Assembly: GCA_030068075.1 (NCBI GenBank)
Contig: CM057839.1
Span: 19,943,167-20,007,166 of the forward strand
Length of the DNA stretch: 64,000 nt
Source of the DNA: Paguma larvata
Lineage: Eukaryota > Chordata > Mammalia > Carnivora > Viverridae
Direction of reading: 5' to 3'
Position 1 is the stretch's first letter. Each line of letters begins with the position of its first letter. Shown here piece by piece: positions 1 through 11,100 of this stretch. A program made the translations under genes and the position numbers. The notes beneath the pieces are model-generated. The model searched no databases. It saw nothing but the letters and a program-made list of their open reading frames with translations, and was not told the origin of the DNA.

Positions 1-1160
1 GAATCTCTCAGCTCTTCTCAGATGTTTCCATTATATTTATTGGTGCCTTTGCTCTTGCTGTTTCAGTTTAATTAATTTACTTATTTTTTCTTAAAGCGAC
101 ATAGAACTGTTTTCTCTTATCTAAAATCAAAAGAAATTAATGAATAGAGCAGATCTTATATCCAACAAAGAATTCATTACATTTCATGAAATATGATACG
201 GTTCTTTACTCCTGAGTAAGTTGGTGTCAAAAGTGGTGAAAGAGGGAGTTCCATAAATGAATAATTCCAACTCAGTATAAAGATTGCATCATAGAGCTGA
301 ACTCAGGTTGTATTGCATAATTAAACATACTATCTGTGGGAGAAAATGGGAGACAAAACTTAGGAAAAAAATACACAAGTGAGCCACAGTTATAGGACAA
401 ATGAGATTTTTTTTTCAAAACTGAAAAATACGTAATATTCTCTAGTCATCCACTTGCTCAGACAAAACTGACTTTAATCATATTTTTAAAATCACAAAAA
501 AAAGAGCATGAAAATGCAGTTAAGAAAATGATCAGTAACATGGAGTGTGAAGTCAGGAACGATATAAACTAGGAAGTGAAGAAACTAAATGTAAGGTCAT
601 TGTTTGCATAAATCGTTATTCAAATATATAGCAAATAAAACAGACTTGCTTAAAGCAATATAGTTTGCATAATTTAAGTGGAAAAATTAGGTTTAAGAAT
701 AAAATATGCTGGGTCGATTTAAATATTTCAATCTATGTGAAGCAAAATTAGCATAAAAACTTTCAAAGACCACTTTTTCTATATTATTATGGAAGAGAGA
801 CAAATAATAATTCAGAAATACTTACAATAAACACAGTAAATACCCAATGTTTTTTATATGTTAATTTTAATAAAAGACAAATATAGTCAGAAGTCTCTAT
901 ACTATTTAAAGTCTCTAAGATATTTTTAGCTTAACTGTAAGATGTATTATTTCTGGTGAAATGGGTAAAAATAATGAGAGTTGTGTTTCTAGTCATTGCA
1001 AAATCGATGGGGTAACATGCAAAGACCAAACTCCACTAGTAGGATATCTATTCTCCACTTTGGGTTCTGAGGGAAAACAGTCAGTAATAAAAAGGGATTC
1101 TGTCATATTATCTCTAGTGTTGATATATGCACATAAATACATACAATGTGTAAAAAATAT
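1..1160. other. AT-rich sequence without a recognised gene
   Basis: I see no gene or confidently named repeat. Open frames here are short and rich in I, K, N and Y, as expected by chance in AT-rich DNA. Positions about 245-325 weakly resemble a reverse-strand MIR core, but too weakly to call. Confidence 0.6.
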
Positions 1161-1163
1161 GAT

Positions 1164-1206
1164 ACTATATATATATATATATGTGTGCGTATACACACAC
1201 ACACAG
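1164..1206. repeat. Compound microsatellite (TA)n/(CA)n
   Basis: An alternating TA run passes through gtgtgcgt into a CA run. It is a simple purine-pyrimidine alternating repeat and probably length-variable. Short open frames crossing it on both strands (poly Y/I and T/H) are artefacts of the repeat. Confidence 0.9.
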
Positions 1207-1284
1207 CCATATGGAGAGAAACTAAAAATGAAGTTACCTTGTTTTCTCAATTTATCATTCTATCTAAATATAATATTCACCTTT

Positions 1285-1470
1285 GGGACACCTGGGTGGC
1301 TCAGTCGTTGAAACGTCTGATTCTTAATCTCAGCTCAGGTCGTGATCTCATGGTTTGTGAATTTGAGCCCCGTGTCAGGTTCTGAACCTGCGTAGAAAAT
1401 CTCTCTCTCTCTCAGTCTCTCTCCCTATCGCATGCATGCTCTCTAAATAAATAAATAAATAAGACTTAAA
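1285..1470 (+). mobile_element. can-SINE (tRNA-Lys-derived), diverged copy
   Basis: The tRNA-related head begins gggacacctgggtggctcag, followed by a box-B-like segment (gtttgtgaatttgagcc), a CT-rich tract and an (aaat)n tail. The middle lacks the felid-typical segment 'ctcagagcctggagcctgc', so it is an older or rearranged subfamily member. No clear TSD was found. Non-autonomous, mobilised by L1. Confidence 0.85.
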
Positions 1471-1949
1471 AGCATTAAAAGAATATGTTTTGGAATGATG
1501 CTTTCAGCATTTTATAACCAGATTTCATGTCTATTATGGCAATACATTGATATCTAAATGACACTCTTGTTGAAAAGGAGAACAGAAAAATTTTCACTCT
1601 TGCTATGTTCTTTAGAAATGTATTTTGTCCCCTCAAAAATCTGGAAAACAGAAGTTGCCAATGATGGTTTCGAAATGTGACCGAAATGCAGAAGTCATAA
1701 GGGAAATAATTTGGTATATTACAAATATAGTTTACAATATACCAATATTCAGTAAGAAAGATTGACAAGTCAGTTTTTTTTTCCTAAATATAGGTACAAA
1801 CTACTAACAAGTTTAATAAACAGGGCAAAATAAATTGAAAATAAACATCAGAAAGCATCCTGCCTTTATTAGTAATTAAAGGCATGTAAAAACAAACCTG
1901 TGTTAAAGTTTGATAGCAGTATGGTAGAAATCAGAGATACAGGAGTATA
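1471..1949. other. AT-rich sequence, nothing recognised
   Basis: No supported gene. The longest frame (minus strand, about 97 codons, 1475-1768) has no recognisable domain and begins next to the SINE tail. Confidence 0.55.
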
Positions 1950-2290
1950 ATTAGAGCACTGTTTTGGAGGGCCATGTGACATTGGTAAACCTTTAAAGTG
2001 CATAGTTTCTTGCTAAAATTCATTATAGGGATGTTATTACAAAAGCAAGTTCATTTGTAAGTGGGAGAATGTGCATTGTAGCACTGTGGGTAATATCAGA
2101 AACTCTGAAAACAAAAGTATCCATGTCAGAATACTGTTTATACAGAGCACACAGTATTCATGTAATGGAATATTAAATGTGAACCTTAACAAAGAGTGAG
2201 ATCAATCTAAAAACAATGACGCACATAGAGTAGCAAGGTATATTTTTATAGTAAAAGAGAAATAGGGAAGTAATGGCCTACAATTCTATT
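1950..2290 (+). mobile_element. Decayed LINE-1 (L1M-type) 3' ORF2 remnant
   Basis: Scattered matches follow the order expected of an old L1 end: a 'gcattgtagcactgtgggtaat' block (cf. the L1 'gcagcattgttt-taatag' segment), 'tatccatgtca', 'tgtaatggaatattaaat', a region like 'gagtgagatcaatctaa', then 'agagtagcaaggtata'. Strong divergence and indels leave no open frame. Edges are approximate. Confidence 0.5.
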
Positions 2291-3814
2291 GATATCATTT
2301 TTATATTCATTTTCTATTATACAAAAATTTACAAGTTTAAACTATAGCTAAAATAATGGTTTATACTATAATAGCTGAACATTTGACTTATAAAAAAAGA
2401 GAAATATTAATTTATATTTAAAGTTACTTTTTAGAAAAATTTGGTTCTATTGAAATAAGCAAAGTGTCTAAAGGAAAAAAAATATACACCTTCCATTCTC
2501 TTTCCACTAAAATCACTAATGTCCTTGTGTTTCTTCGCTTTACCTTTCTATAGGATCAGACAAACATGAATACACACAGGTATTATTGCTGTTCCTTTGA
2601 TTCATTTTGTTTTTGTCACTGTTATTCTTCGATTGGCACATTCTTAAATCTTAATGCTCCAAGCAACGATCGGACTTCCCACTAATTGATGTTAGGTTGG
2701 ATATTTAGTTTTGTTTTTAAGAATTTTATCCTAATCTCGATAAAAGTATGCATTTTAATTAAACTAAGCTTCTACGTTTTAAATCAGACATACATTTTAC
2801 ACAGTGAGGATTCTACTTGTCTCAAATGATAGTGTCAAAAGAAAATTCTTGATTTACACACATCGTAACAGGATAGAATTCTCTGACATTCAGTGAGCAT
2901 TATCAGAATGGAAACTATAGCTCATCTCAAAAAGACCATTCTCAAAAGACTGTGTCCAGTTGTCAATATTCTTTCTGCAGTTTAAATTTGGAGAGCACCA
3001 CACTATTTTGAGCAATAGCATAATCAATTTGAAATAGGAAGCAGATATGGATAATTTAATCATTCATCTAAAATAAACTAAAGGTTAAAGGGAGATAAGA
3101 GACAAAGTACCCGCACAAAATTATTGTAATACTTGTTTAATATATCGTCCATAATGGCTAAGTCTATGCATATTTGAAGGGTGAAGTAAAAGAATTATCA
3201 GGCTAAGCAATTCGCCAATTTGCATCATAAGATTTTTTAAATATATGAAGGTTCTAATCTATCATTAATTTCAGAAATGTGTCTTTTTAATTTAATTTGT
3301 CACAATTCAATAAAAGTGGAAATTTAGTGCCTAATGGATGTTCTTAATGCAATTTTGGATCTAAATTATATAAATAATGGGGCAGAATCCCTCATTTCCA
3401 CATCATTTCGTTATCTTTCAAGGTTTCTGTTTTTCATTGTCTTTTTAGTGTCTTTCCATGACATTATCTGTTCTAAGACATATCATAGATCCTGGTTGTA
3501 TAGTATATTCTAAAAAAATATTAGCAAGGCTTAATGATTATTGCTACAAGTTTTAAGAATATTCTATTAAATTACCTAGCAACAGTTTTTATTAGTTTTG
3601 AAAAGTCTGGCTGTAATAAAAATGGTTGCTTAACTGCTGTCATAAAGTTAAAATTTGTTTAAAATGTAACATAAACCTAAAGTTTAGGTTATGATCACCA
3701 GTAAAATAAACAGAGTTAAATGAGTATGTGTGTGTAATCTGTGTGTTCGTAGGTGTTATTTAATTTGGCTTCCTAGCACTTCACATTTGCTTCTGCTTAA
3801 AAGTAATTACACTC
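2291..3814. other. AT-rich sequence, nothing recognised
   Basis: About 1.5 kb of AT-rich sequence with no convincing frame, RNA gene or named repeat. Confidence 0.55.
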
Positions 3815-4200
3815 ACAAAAATACTAATTCAGCGGGATCCATGCACCCTGAGGTTTATAGCATTTTATCTATCATAGCCAAATTATGGCAACAGCCCAAG
3901 TGTCTGTGGATTGTGGAATGGATAAAGAAAAATTTTAAATGCTTATTTATTTATTTTTGAGAGAGAGAGAGGGGGGGGGAGAGAGAGAGAGAGGGAGGAC
4001 ATGTGGAAGCAAGGAAAGGGCAGTGAGAGGAAGAGAGAGAAACCCAAACAGGCTCCTGTCAGCACAGCCCTGACGCAGGCCTCTGTCCCATGAACTGTGA
4101 GATCGTGACTAGGCTGAAGTTGAGAGATGATGAATGCTTCGCTGACTCAGCCACGTTGGCGGCCCAAGAAGATGTTACACACATGCGCACTCACACGCAC
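3815..4200 (+). mobile_element. LINE-1 ORF2 C-terminal fragment split by a SINE
   Basis: Before the SINE, the + strand encodes residues resembling the L1 ORF2p C-terminal region (AKLWQQPKCLWIVEWIKK; family form ends in NQPKCP...WIKK). After the SINE the same element resumes with 'aagaagatgtta', exactly where L1 would continue after 'gataaagaa'. It then breaks into a degenerate CA run and loses L1 identity. No function is expected: it is truncated at both ends. Confidence 0.75.
3930..4165 (-). mobile_element. can-SINE inserted in L1 ORF2 fragment
   Basis: Reverse-strand SINE: it begins with the complement of the A-rich tail (aatgtttattt-like), then a GA-rich tract with a G run, then 'gctcctgtcagcacagccctg', and ends at the complement of the SINE 5' end (ccacgttggcggccc). 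The short repeat aagaa flanks it (about 3925-3929 and 4166-4170) and the L1 sequence is continuous across it, so the insertion postdates the L1. Confidence 0.85.
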
Positions 4201-5040
4201 ACAGGTCCTGCCTCCACTGTGGGCCTGCTGGGCTGCTCCCTGAAGCCCCGCCTTGTTGGAGATAAGGAGAAAAATGGCAACACCCCAGTCTCTCTCCCTC
4301 AGACAGGGTGTCCCAGACCACTCTGTTCGGGCAGTCCTCACAGTGCCACGCTGGTGAGAGCAGGCCTGTTTGTCCTGTTCCAGTCTCCTGCACAGCCAAG
4401 TGCCTGAGATTCAAAACCTGATGTCTTAAAAAAATCTGCTCCGTTCGACCCAGTTCCTGGGTAGTGCCACTCTGCCCAGTCGACGAAGGGCCTCTGGTTG
4501 GCGGGTGCCCACAGGGTCTTTTATCCTTGGAGCATCTTTATGCTTTCTTCCCACAGCACTCAAGGGAAGGTACTGCTTTCTCTGACTGTGCCTCTGAGCT
4601 CGCTACAGAGCCCGGGGCTGGCTCACCTCCCCCCAGGAGCATGTACAGGGTGACAGGCACTCGTCCAGAGAAAGTCCCTGGATCCTTACTCCTCAGGCTG
4701 CTTGCAAGTTAGAAATGGGTTCTTTCTTTGTTTTCTCTGCTCCCCAGTCCACGGTGTGGGGAGGCTTTTCTCTAGTCCAAATACCATCCCATACTTTGGC
4801 AGCCTCTTTCTCTTCCTTTTGTCTCTCCACTGAAGGGGACCCCTCCCCTCAGTGCCTACACTGCCCAGTTTCTCTCTCTCAATTCACACTCAAGCACCTA
4901 TGGCCCGCCGAGTTGTCCCGGTTGGCCTCTGGAGAAGTTTCTGTCACTTCGTAGCCCGAATTCCTGGAATTCCAAGCCTGACCCAAATATCACTGTGTTT
5001 GAGGGACAAGGGAATTTCTCCTCCATATTGACTCCTCAAG
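4201..5040 (-). mobile_element. GC-rich island, possibly an antisense L1 5' UTR
   Basis: About 840 bp of C+T-rich, GC-elevated sequence stands out from its AT-rich surroundings. The + strand is pyrimidine-rich, so the minus strand would be purine-rich, as L1 5' UTRs are. The right end (ttctcctccatattgactcc) resembles the complement of the common L1 5' start (ggaggagccaagatggc). Short + strand frames of about 80-105 codons here (4090-4407, 4464-4712, 4715-4954) are in different frames, have low complexity and show no domain. Alternatives are a carnivore L1 3' UTR or an unrelated LTR. Identity is an inference. Confidence 0.4.
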
Positions 5041-5364
5041 ATCACTATTTTCTTTACCTGAATATAACTGTCCTTTTCAGCACTGTGACTCTCTGAAATA
5101 TCACTTTTTCAAACTTTTTCACATTTTTTAGCTTCACTAATTTCTAATCTCTTATAATTTATTGTTTGGGGAGCAATTACTTCAACCTGATTTGCTGATA
5201 TTGTTAACAAAGATCAAAATTAATGTTTCTTTGAAGCTCTTTTTAACCACATGCAAGCACAGCAGAAATCCAGTTACATCTAAATTGTTCATACGATGTT
5301 GAATCTGAAAGGTGTTAATGATATAAAATGGTTTTGGTCAATCTACCATCTTATTAATGAATAA
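5041..5364. other. AT-rich sequence, nothing recognised
   Basis: No gene or named repeat visible. Confidence 0.55.
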
Positions 5365-5465
5365 CTTTCAACTCAGAGAGAATAAGATCACAAAATGCAT
5401 CAATAACAAAAGCAGAAATTGAACCCTGGCATATTTTATCTGCTAAATAGAATGTATGTCTTGTA
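5365..5465 (-). mobile_element. MIR SINE fragment
   Basis: Resembles the reverse complement of the MIR core: 'actcagagagaataagatcacaa', then 'gcagaaattgaaccctgg', matching the family's order of 'ctcagagaggttaagtaactt ... gcagagctgggattcgaaccc'. Highly diverged, as expected for a repeat older than the mammalian radiation. Confidence 0.5.
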
Positions 5466-5874
5466 GACTGTTTAGCAAGCTATTTTAGTTGAATGTGGTT
5501 ATAATTGCTTAAACATCATAAAGCATTATAAAAACCTTTAATATATATAATTAACTAAGAATTATATTTGTAGGCAGCTACACAACAGCCATATAACTTC
5601 ACAATCTCCCATTCCACTTTCTTAAAACGCAAAAAAAGAAACAAACAAGTCTAATGCACTACTTGCAATCTATTTTAAATGGATATATTCCTTTCTTTGT
5701 ATGATTTATGGATTTTTTTAAGTGGTAGAAATTCATTTTGAAAATAAAATTGATATTGCATATTCATTAAATCACTGTATATTTTATTCCTCCAAATGCT
5801 TATAATGAACACACTTGATGAATATTCTAATAATGACCCATTTTTGCCCAATATACTTACTAAATGACTTGTTA
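5466..5874. other. AT-rich sequence, nothing recognised
   Basis: No supported feature. Confidence 0.55.
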
Positions 5875-6195
5875 TTTTAAGTAAGCTCTAGGTCCAATAT
5901 GGGGCATGAATGCATGACTCCAAGATCAAGAGTCACGAGTTCTTTTTTTTTTAATTATTATTTTTGAGAAAGAGAGAGATGGAGACAGAGTGTGAGTGGT
6001 GGAGGGGCAGAGAGAGAGGAAGACACAGAATTTGTAGCAGGCTCCAGGCTCTGAGCTGTCAGCACAGAACCCGACATGGGGTTCAAACTCATAAACAGTG
6101 AAATCATGACCTGAGCCAAAGTTGGATGCTTAACTAACTGAGCCATGCAGGTATCCCAAGTGTCACAAGTTCTAATGACTGAGCCAGTCACCCCC
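5875..6195 (-). mobile_element. Old short can-SINE, split by a younger SINE
   Basis: Two halves of one older, reverse-strand tRNA-derived SINE. Left half 5875-5943 reads ttttaagtaagctctaggtc, then 'ccaatatggggcatgaa', then 'gactccaagatcaagagtcac'. Right half about 6158-6195 reads 'tgactgagccagtcaccccc', the complement of the SINE 5' end. This short type, without the long CT-rich segment, is the same kind as the copies at 27131 and 31143. Confidence 0.75.
5944..6157 (-). mobile_element. can-SINE nested within an older SINE
   Basis: Reverse-strand felid SINE: T-rich tail complement, GA tract, 'gcaggctccaggctctgagc', 'tcagcacagaaccc', ending 'ctgagccatgcaggtatccc'. Imperfect TSDs flank it: agtcacgagttct (5931-5943) and agtgtcacaagttct (about 6159-6173). 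The host sequence at the TSD is itself the older SINE. Confidence 0.9.
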
Positions 6196-7790
6196 ACACA
6201 CACAGATTCATTTGTATTAGGGTAAATATAAGTTAAATTAGAAGAAGATAATTTTAAAATTAAATTTCCTTCAATTGTTATAAAAGCATACACATATAAA
6301 AACTCTAATGTTCTATAAGTTACTTTGATTTTGAACACATTCACTGTGTTTATTTTGTTAAATATTGATAAGTTTAAAGAATCCTTAATATATTTGTTTC
6401 CATAAGGTTATTATTTAAGAATACACCTCAAATATTAGTTACCAATATTTTTCAAAATTAGCTTATTGCATTATTAATATAGAGGTTAATGTTTCAAAGA
6501 TTTTATTTTTTGTTCTTTTTCTTTCAAAGTAAACCCATACTCCCTGTTAAAAATGTATTGTATTATGTTTTAGAGATTATTATTTAAAACTTGGAGAAAC
6601 TGAATTCTAAAAATCATGTAGTTTACAGTTTATATATTACATGACCTCTGACGAATTGCAATCCCTGGCTGATCTTCAGTTTTAATTTTGTTCATTGAAA
6701 GACAAAATCATACACCGTCAGTAAAAGAGTGATTTGTAGTTCACTGTAGGTCTCTAATCTTTTTATGTATTTTTATTTTTTTTATTTCAGTCTCCATACA
6801 GGCGAAACATTTAATGTCTAAGGCTCTCATTTTCTTCAGCTTCTCCCTAATAATCTTTGTATCTGCCCCTCCTCAGTGTTTGGGCCCCCTAGTCATGATC
6901 TCCTCATGAGGAACACTTCATTTCCTCCACAGCTTTACATTTTGAACTTCTCATTCTCCATTCACCACATCCTACTTTTAACGTCAGCTTTAACAATCCT
7001 TTGACTTCAGTGGGGTCTTCAATGCACCCATCTTGCTACTTGCACTTCACATCAACACTTCATGAGTTCTCTTAGCTTAAATTTGTGATAAATCATTGGA
7101 ATCATTCTACTGTACAGGCATAAACTTTTGCTACCATCCTACCTAAGTCCAATTTTCACTGAGGTGATGCCTCCAAGGATCCTAGTGAATATGACCAAAG
7201 ACATCCTCAGAATACAGGATTGCCGTCTTAAATGAACCTTCCCTGCTCCCAAGCAGGATTACTGATATCTCCTAGGCCAGACTCTCCTGTTTGCAAAGGT
7301 AACTGTCTTATTGTTCACCAAAAATTCCCACACTTCTTTTCTATTCCTCACCCTCAAATGGCAGCCTTAATTCTATCTCCACTGAGGGTTTTATAGTAAA
7401 GGCAGTTCTTGTGACTATTTAACTGGAATAGGTTTCCTGATATTCAACGGAAATTGGAGGATATCTACAGTAATTTATTTACTAATCCAGTAGACTTTGG
7501 GGTGTTTGTCTATTGTATTATCACTTGAAACTTAAAACTCTTTTCTTAATTAATTCATTTCATTTTTGTTGTTTCAGTTTTGCCTTTTTTGATCACTTAG
7601 TGCCGAAAGTTGCGCTGGATATAGGTGATTCAAAGATAATTAAGATACTATTTCAAATCAAGCAGTTTATTTTAACTTGAAGCTAATTGGTCTCAGATGT
7701 AATTTATTTTTAGTAGTTTTGAACAAACTTATGTGTAAATATATGTGTTTATGTGTGTGTGCTTATTGTGTGGAGGGGGTGGGTATATAA
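6196..7790. other. Unrecognised sequence, C+T-richer at 6.83-7.45 kb
   Basis: No gene recognised. The + strand at about 6830-7450 is pyrimidine-rich and less AT-rich than its flanks, with no long frame. It could be a very old LINE or LTR remnant, but I cannot name it. Confidence 0.5.
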
Positions 7791-7842
7791 TCTATGTATC
7801 TATGTATCTATATATCTATCTATGTATTTATCATCTATCAGT
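7791..7842. repeat. Imperfect (TATC/TATG)n tetranucleotide repeat
   Basis: Tandem units of tctatgtatcta-like sequence, partly interrupted. Probably polymorphic in length. Confidence 0.85.
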
Positions 7843-9165
7843 ATCTTTTTATAGCCCATCTATCTCGTCCTCTGTTCTATAAAGGATAGAAGGTATCAAA
7901 ACGGAAGGAAAGTCAGTGAGCAACACAAAGTATTTTCACCTTCACAAGGTGCTTAATAGTTTACTAGGCTCTTGAAATTCCCTGAGGGCTAGGACATCTG
8001 TTAGGGCTGAATGCCAGTGGTCTGTGAAGCTCTCAGGACCAACAGGGAATACAAATCAAAACTGTTCAAAGAATGTTTTTCTTAGTGCCATTTACCAAGA
8101 GTTTTACAGAATATTTAGTGGCTATTTAATCTGAGCCGAAATGAGAAATTAGTGTTTGCTTTCTAACCACATCTGTTGATAAGTAAGGGCACAATGCGGT
8201 CCAGAAGCCATTCGTAGCAACATATTTCCTGGGGCCCATTTTGTCTGACATCTGTAACTACTTAAATATGGCACAGCACATACAAAATACAAAGTACTGC
8301 AGCCATGATGAATAAAGTGAATAAGAACAGTCTATTTTCAGTGAAATAAATAACGTTTCCCATGATCTTAAAAAGTGAAATATGCTGCCTCCTTCCCTCC
8401 AATCTGCTCTCCATTTGGCTAAATTTATTTCATTATTCCCTTAAAAATAGGCCAGGATTTTGGCATTCATTTTTGATAGCCCATGAAGAATCTGTTTATA
8501 TTATATTATTGTAAAGTTAGCATGACCAATAGTAGATTCAGCAAACTAAGTGAATATTAGCTAATTTCTTAAGCAGCAATTCTCTTGTCTGTCTTTTTGT
8601 TTTATTTTGTTTTGTTTTATCGTTAACTCTTCTAGCAATTCAATTCCAATTCTAACTTGCTTTTTGAAAGTAGATATACATTCTGCTAAAGGCTTTTTCT
8701 ATTTCTTCTTAGATAATGACTTACAAATCTCAATTCAGTAGAGTATATTACACTGTAAAATTCAATTCATAATTCTTGCTTCTGGTTGTTTCCCAAGGCA
8801 TGGTCTTAAGTATTAACAAACTTTTCATTTTCTGTTTTTTAGAAGTACAAGATTAATGTTTTGCTCATTCTAATTTTTTTTTTCAGAAGATATACTGAAC
8901 AACTCCCATTTACTATAGTTCCTGGTCTTATATACTTGCTATATTTGAGTAAGAAACATTTTTGGAAGAACTCCATTTCTCATTACAGGTGCTCACATTT
9001 AATCTTCAATTAAAGTATAAAAGTTGAAAATATTTTGAGCACTGCCTTAGTAGAACTCAGTGTATCCCTTCAATTTCATATTAACCATTGATTTTGAATA
9101 TTACACTATAGATCTTATTTCATTGTATATGTCCTATTTATAGATATTTTGTTTCTAGTATGCCC
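7843..9165. other. AT-rich sequence, nothing recognised
   Basis: About 1.3 kb with no supported gene or named repeat. Confidence 0.55.
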
Positions 9166-9411
9166 TTTTAATGCCTACAACGAACTGTTCAGGAAAAATT
9201 GTATTGGTATATATATATATATAATATATATACACTTATATATAATATATAATTCTATATGATATACATATATATTATATATAATATATATACACATATA
9301 TCTTATGTGTGTATATATATACACCAATATACTTTATATTATGTATTATATATATTATATATATGTACACCAATATAATTTTTCCTGGGCAATTCGTTGT
9401 AGGCATTAAAA
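9166..9411. repeat. Long near-palindromic inverted repeat with TA-rich centre
   Basis: The left arm starts ttttaatgcctacaacgaa (9166 on) and runs through 'aggaaaaattgtattggt' to about 9210. The right arm ends with its complement (accaatataatttttcct, then aattcgttgtaggcattaaaa, about 9368-9411). Outside the TA-rich centre the arms are about 45 bp with only a few mismatches. Roughly 155 bp of TA/CA simple sequence, itself largely self-complementary, lies between. The whole unit could extrude as a hairpin or cruciform. Confidence 0.85.
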
Positions 9412-9535
9412 TATATGTGTATAGATATTTTATATATACGTGTATATATATAATATATATGTGTATATATATATTATTTACACACATAATTTATTATATA
9501 AATAATGTATATTATATGTGTGTGTATATAATCAT
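9210..9535. repeat. (TA)n/(TATG)n low-complexity tract
   Basis: Mostly TA and TATG/TACA alternation, interrupted at 9371-9410 by the unique right arm of the inverted repeat, so the simple-sequence tract continues beyond the palindrome to about 9535. Frames read through it on both strands are poly Y/I and not genes. Confidence 0.85.
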
Positions 9536-9805
9536 TGGTACTTCAACCACCCCATAAAAAATATTAAAAGCTTGGTGAAACATAGATTCTGAACGAATTT
9601 GTAATATTCTTATAAAGTGCTTCTAAATATTCACAGAGTTATTTACTTCATAAATAAATACAAAATGTTGGAAATATTGTAGGAATTACAACTATTTGAA
9701 TTGAAAAGGTAGCTGTAGAAGACACTAAAAATTTCCACTGAAATCCTGAAATCTATTTTTTCATTATTTCCCAGCCAAATCTCATTTTCCTTTCTTCTTG
9801 GCCCC
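9536..9805. other. AT-rich sequence preceding the L1 copy
   Basis: No feature recognised; ends where L1 homology begins. Confidence 0.5.
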
Positions 9806-11100
9806 AACACTTTAGCAAATGGTGCTGGGAGAACTGGACAGCAACATGTAGAAGAATGAAACTGGACCACTTTCTTACACCATACACAAAAATAAACTCA
9901 AAATGGATGAAAGGCCTAAAAGTGAGACAGGAAACCATCAAAACCTAGAGGAGAAATAGGCAGCAACCTCTTTGACCTTGGCCACAGCAACCTATTACTA
10001 GACATGTCTTCAGAGGTAAGGAGAATAAAAACAAAAATGAACTATTGGACCGCATCATGATAAAAAGCTTCTGCACTGCAAAGGAAACAATCAACAAAAC
10101 TAAAAGTCAACTGACAGAATGGGAGAAGGTATTTGCAAATAAGATATTGGATAAAGGTTTAGTATCCAAAATCTATAAACAGCTTATCAAACCCAACACC
10201 CCAAACACAAATAATCCAGTGAAGAAATAGGCAGAAGACATGAATAGATACTTTTCCAAAAATACATCCAAATGGCTAGCAGACACATGAAAAGATGCTC
10301 AATATCACTTATCATCAGGCAAGTACAAATGAAACCAACAATGAGATACCATCTCACACCAGTCAGAATGGCTAAAATTAACAACACAGGAAACAACAGG
10401 TATTGACAAGGATGTGGTGAAAGGGGAACACTTTCACACTCTTAGTGGGAATATAAGTTGGTGCAGTCACTCTGGAAAACAGTATGGAGATTCCTCAAAA
10501 AATTAAAAATAGAATTACCCTACAACACAGCAAATGCACCAGTAGGTATTTATCCAAAGGATACAAAACTGCTGATCCAAAGGGGCACATGCACCCCAAT
10601 GTTTATAGCAGCATTATCAACAATACCAAAACTATGAAAGAGCCCACATGTCCATCAACTGATGATGTGGTTTGTATATGCAATGGAATATTACTCAGTC
10701 ATCAAAAGAATGACATCTTGCCATTTGCAACAATGTGGGTGGAACTAGAATGTATTATGCTAAGCGAAATAAGTCAGTCAGAGAAAGAAAAATATCATAT
10801 GACTTCACTCATATGTGGAATTTAAGAAACAAAACAGATGAACATAGGGGAAGGGAAGGAAAATATGATAAAAAAACAGAGAGGGAAACAAACCCTAGAA
10901 ACCTTAAAGACTGAGAACAAACTGAGGGTTGCTGGCTAGTTGGGGGCGGGGATGGTTAAATGGGCAACGGGCATTAAGGAGGGCACTTGTTGGAATGAAC
11001 AATGGATGTTAAAAGTAAGTGATGAATCACTGGGTTCTACTCCAGAAACTAAAACTACGTTGTTCGTTAACTAACTTGAATTTAGAAAACAAAAAGCAAA
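9806..11100 (+). pseudogene. LINE-1 3' end: truncated ORF2 plus 3' UTR
   Basis: 5'-truncated L1 of about 1.3 kb. Recognisable ORF2p C-terminal pieces lie in shifting frames: an 'atggtgctgggagaactgga' start region, then 'IMIKSFCTAKETINKTK' and 'EWEKVFANKILDKGLVSKIY' (from about 10050), then the final part with 'MHPNVYSSIINNTKTM' and 'LECIMLSEISQSEK' (about 10590-10790). A 3' UTR with a G-rich stretch (ttgggggcggggatgg, about 10940) and the end 'ttaactaacttgaatttag' follow, then an A-rich tail. ORF2p is the endonuclease and reverse transcriptase of L1; both catalytic domains are missing here, so this copy is dead. No clear TSD. Confidence 0.9.

Noticed and set aside
961..1311. 116-codon open frame on the + strand
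   Set aside because: It runs through the TA/CA microsatellite (poly Y/I/T/H) and ends in the SINE head (GTPGWLSR), with no domain.
4090..4954. Three consecutive + strand frames in the GC-rich island, considered as a gene or retrogene
   Set aside because: They lie in different registers, are low-complexity S/P/L-rich with no motif, and part of the first is SINE sequence. Low stop density follows from GC-rich composition.
10484..10825. 113-codon frame resembling a real protein
   Set aside because: It is the decayed C-terminal part of L1 ORF2 and not a host gene.
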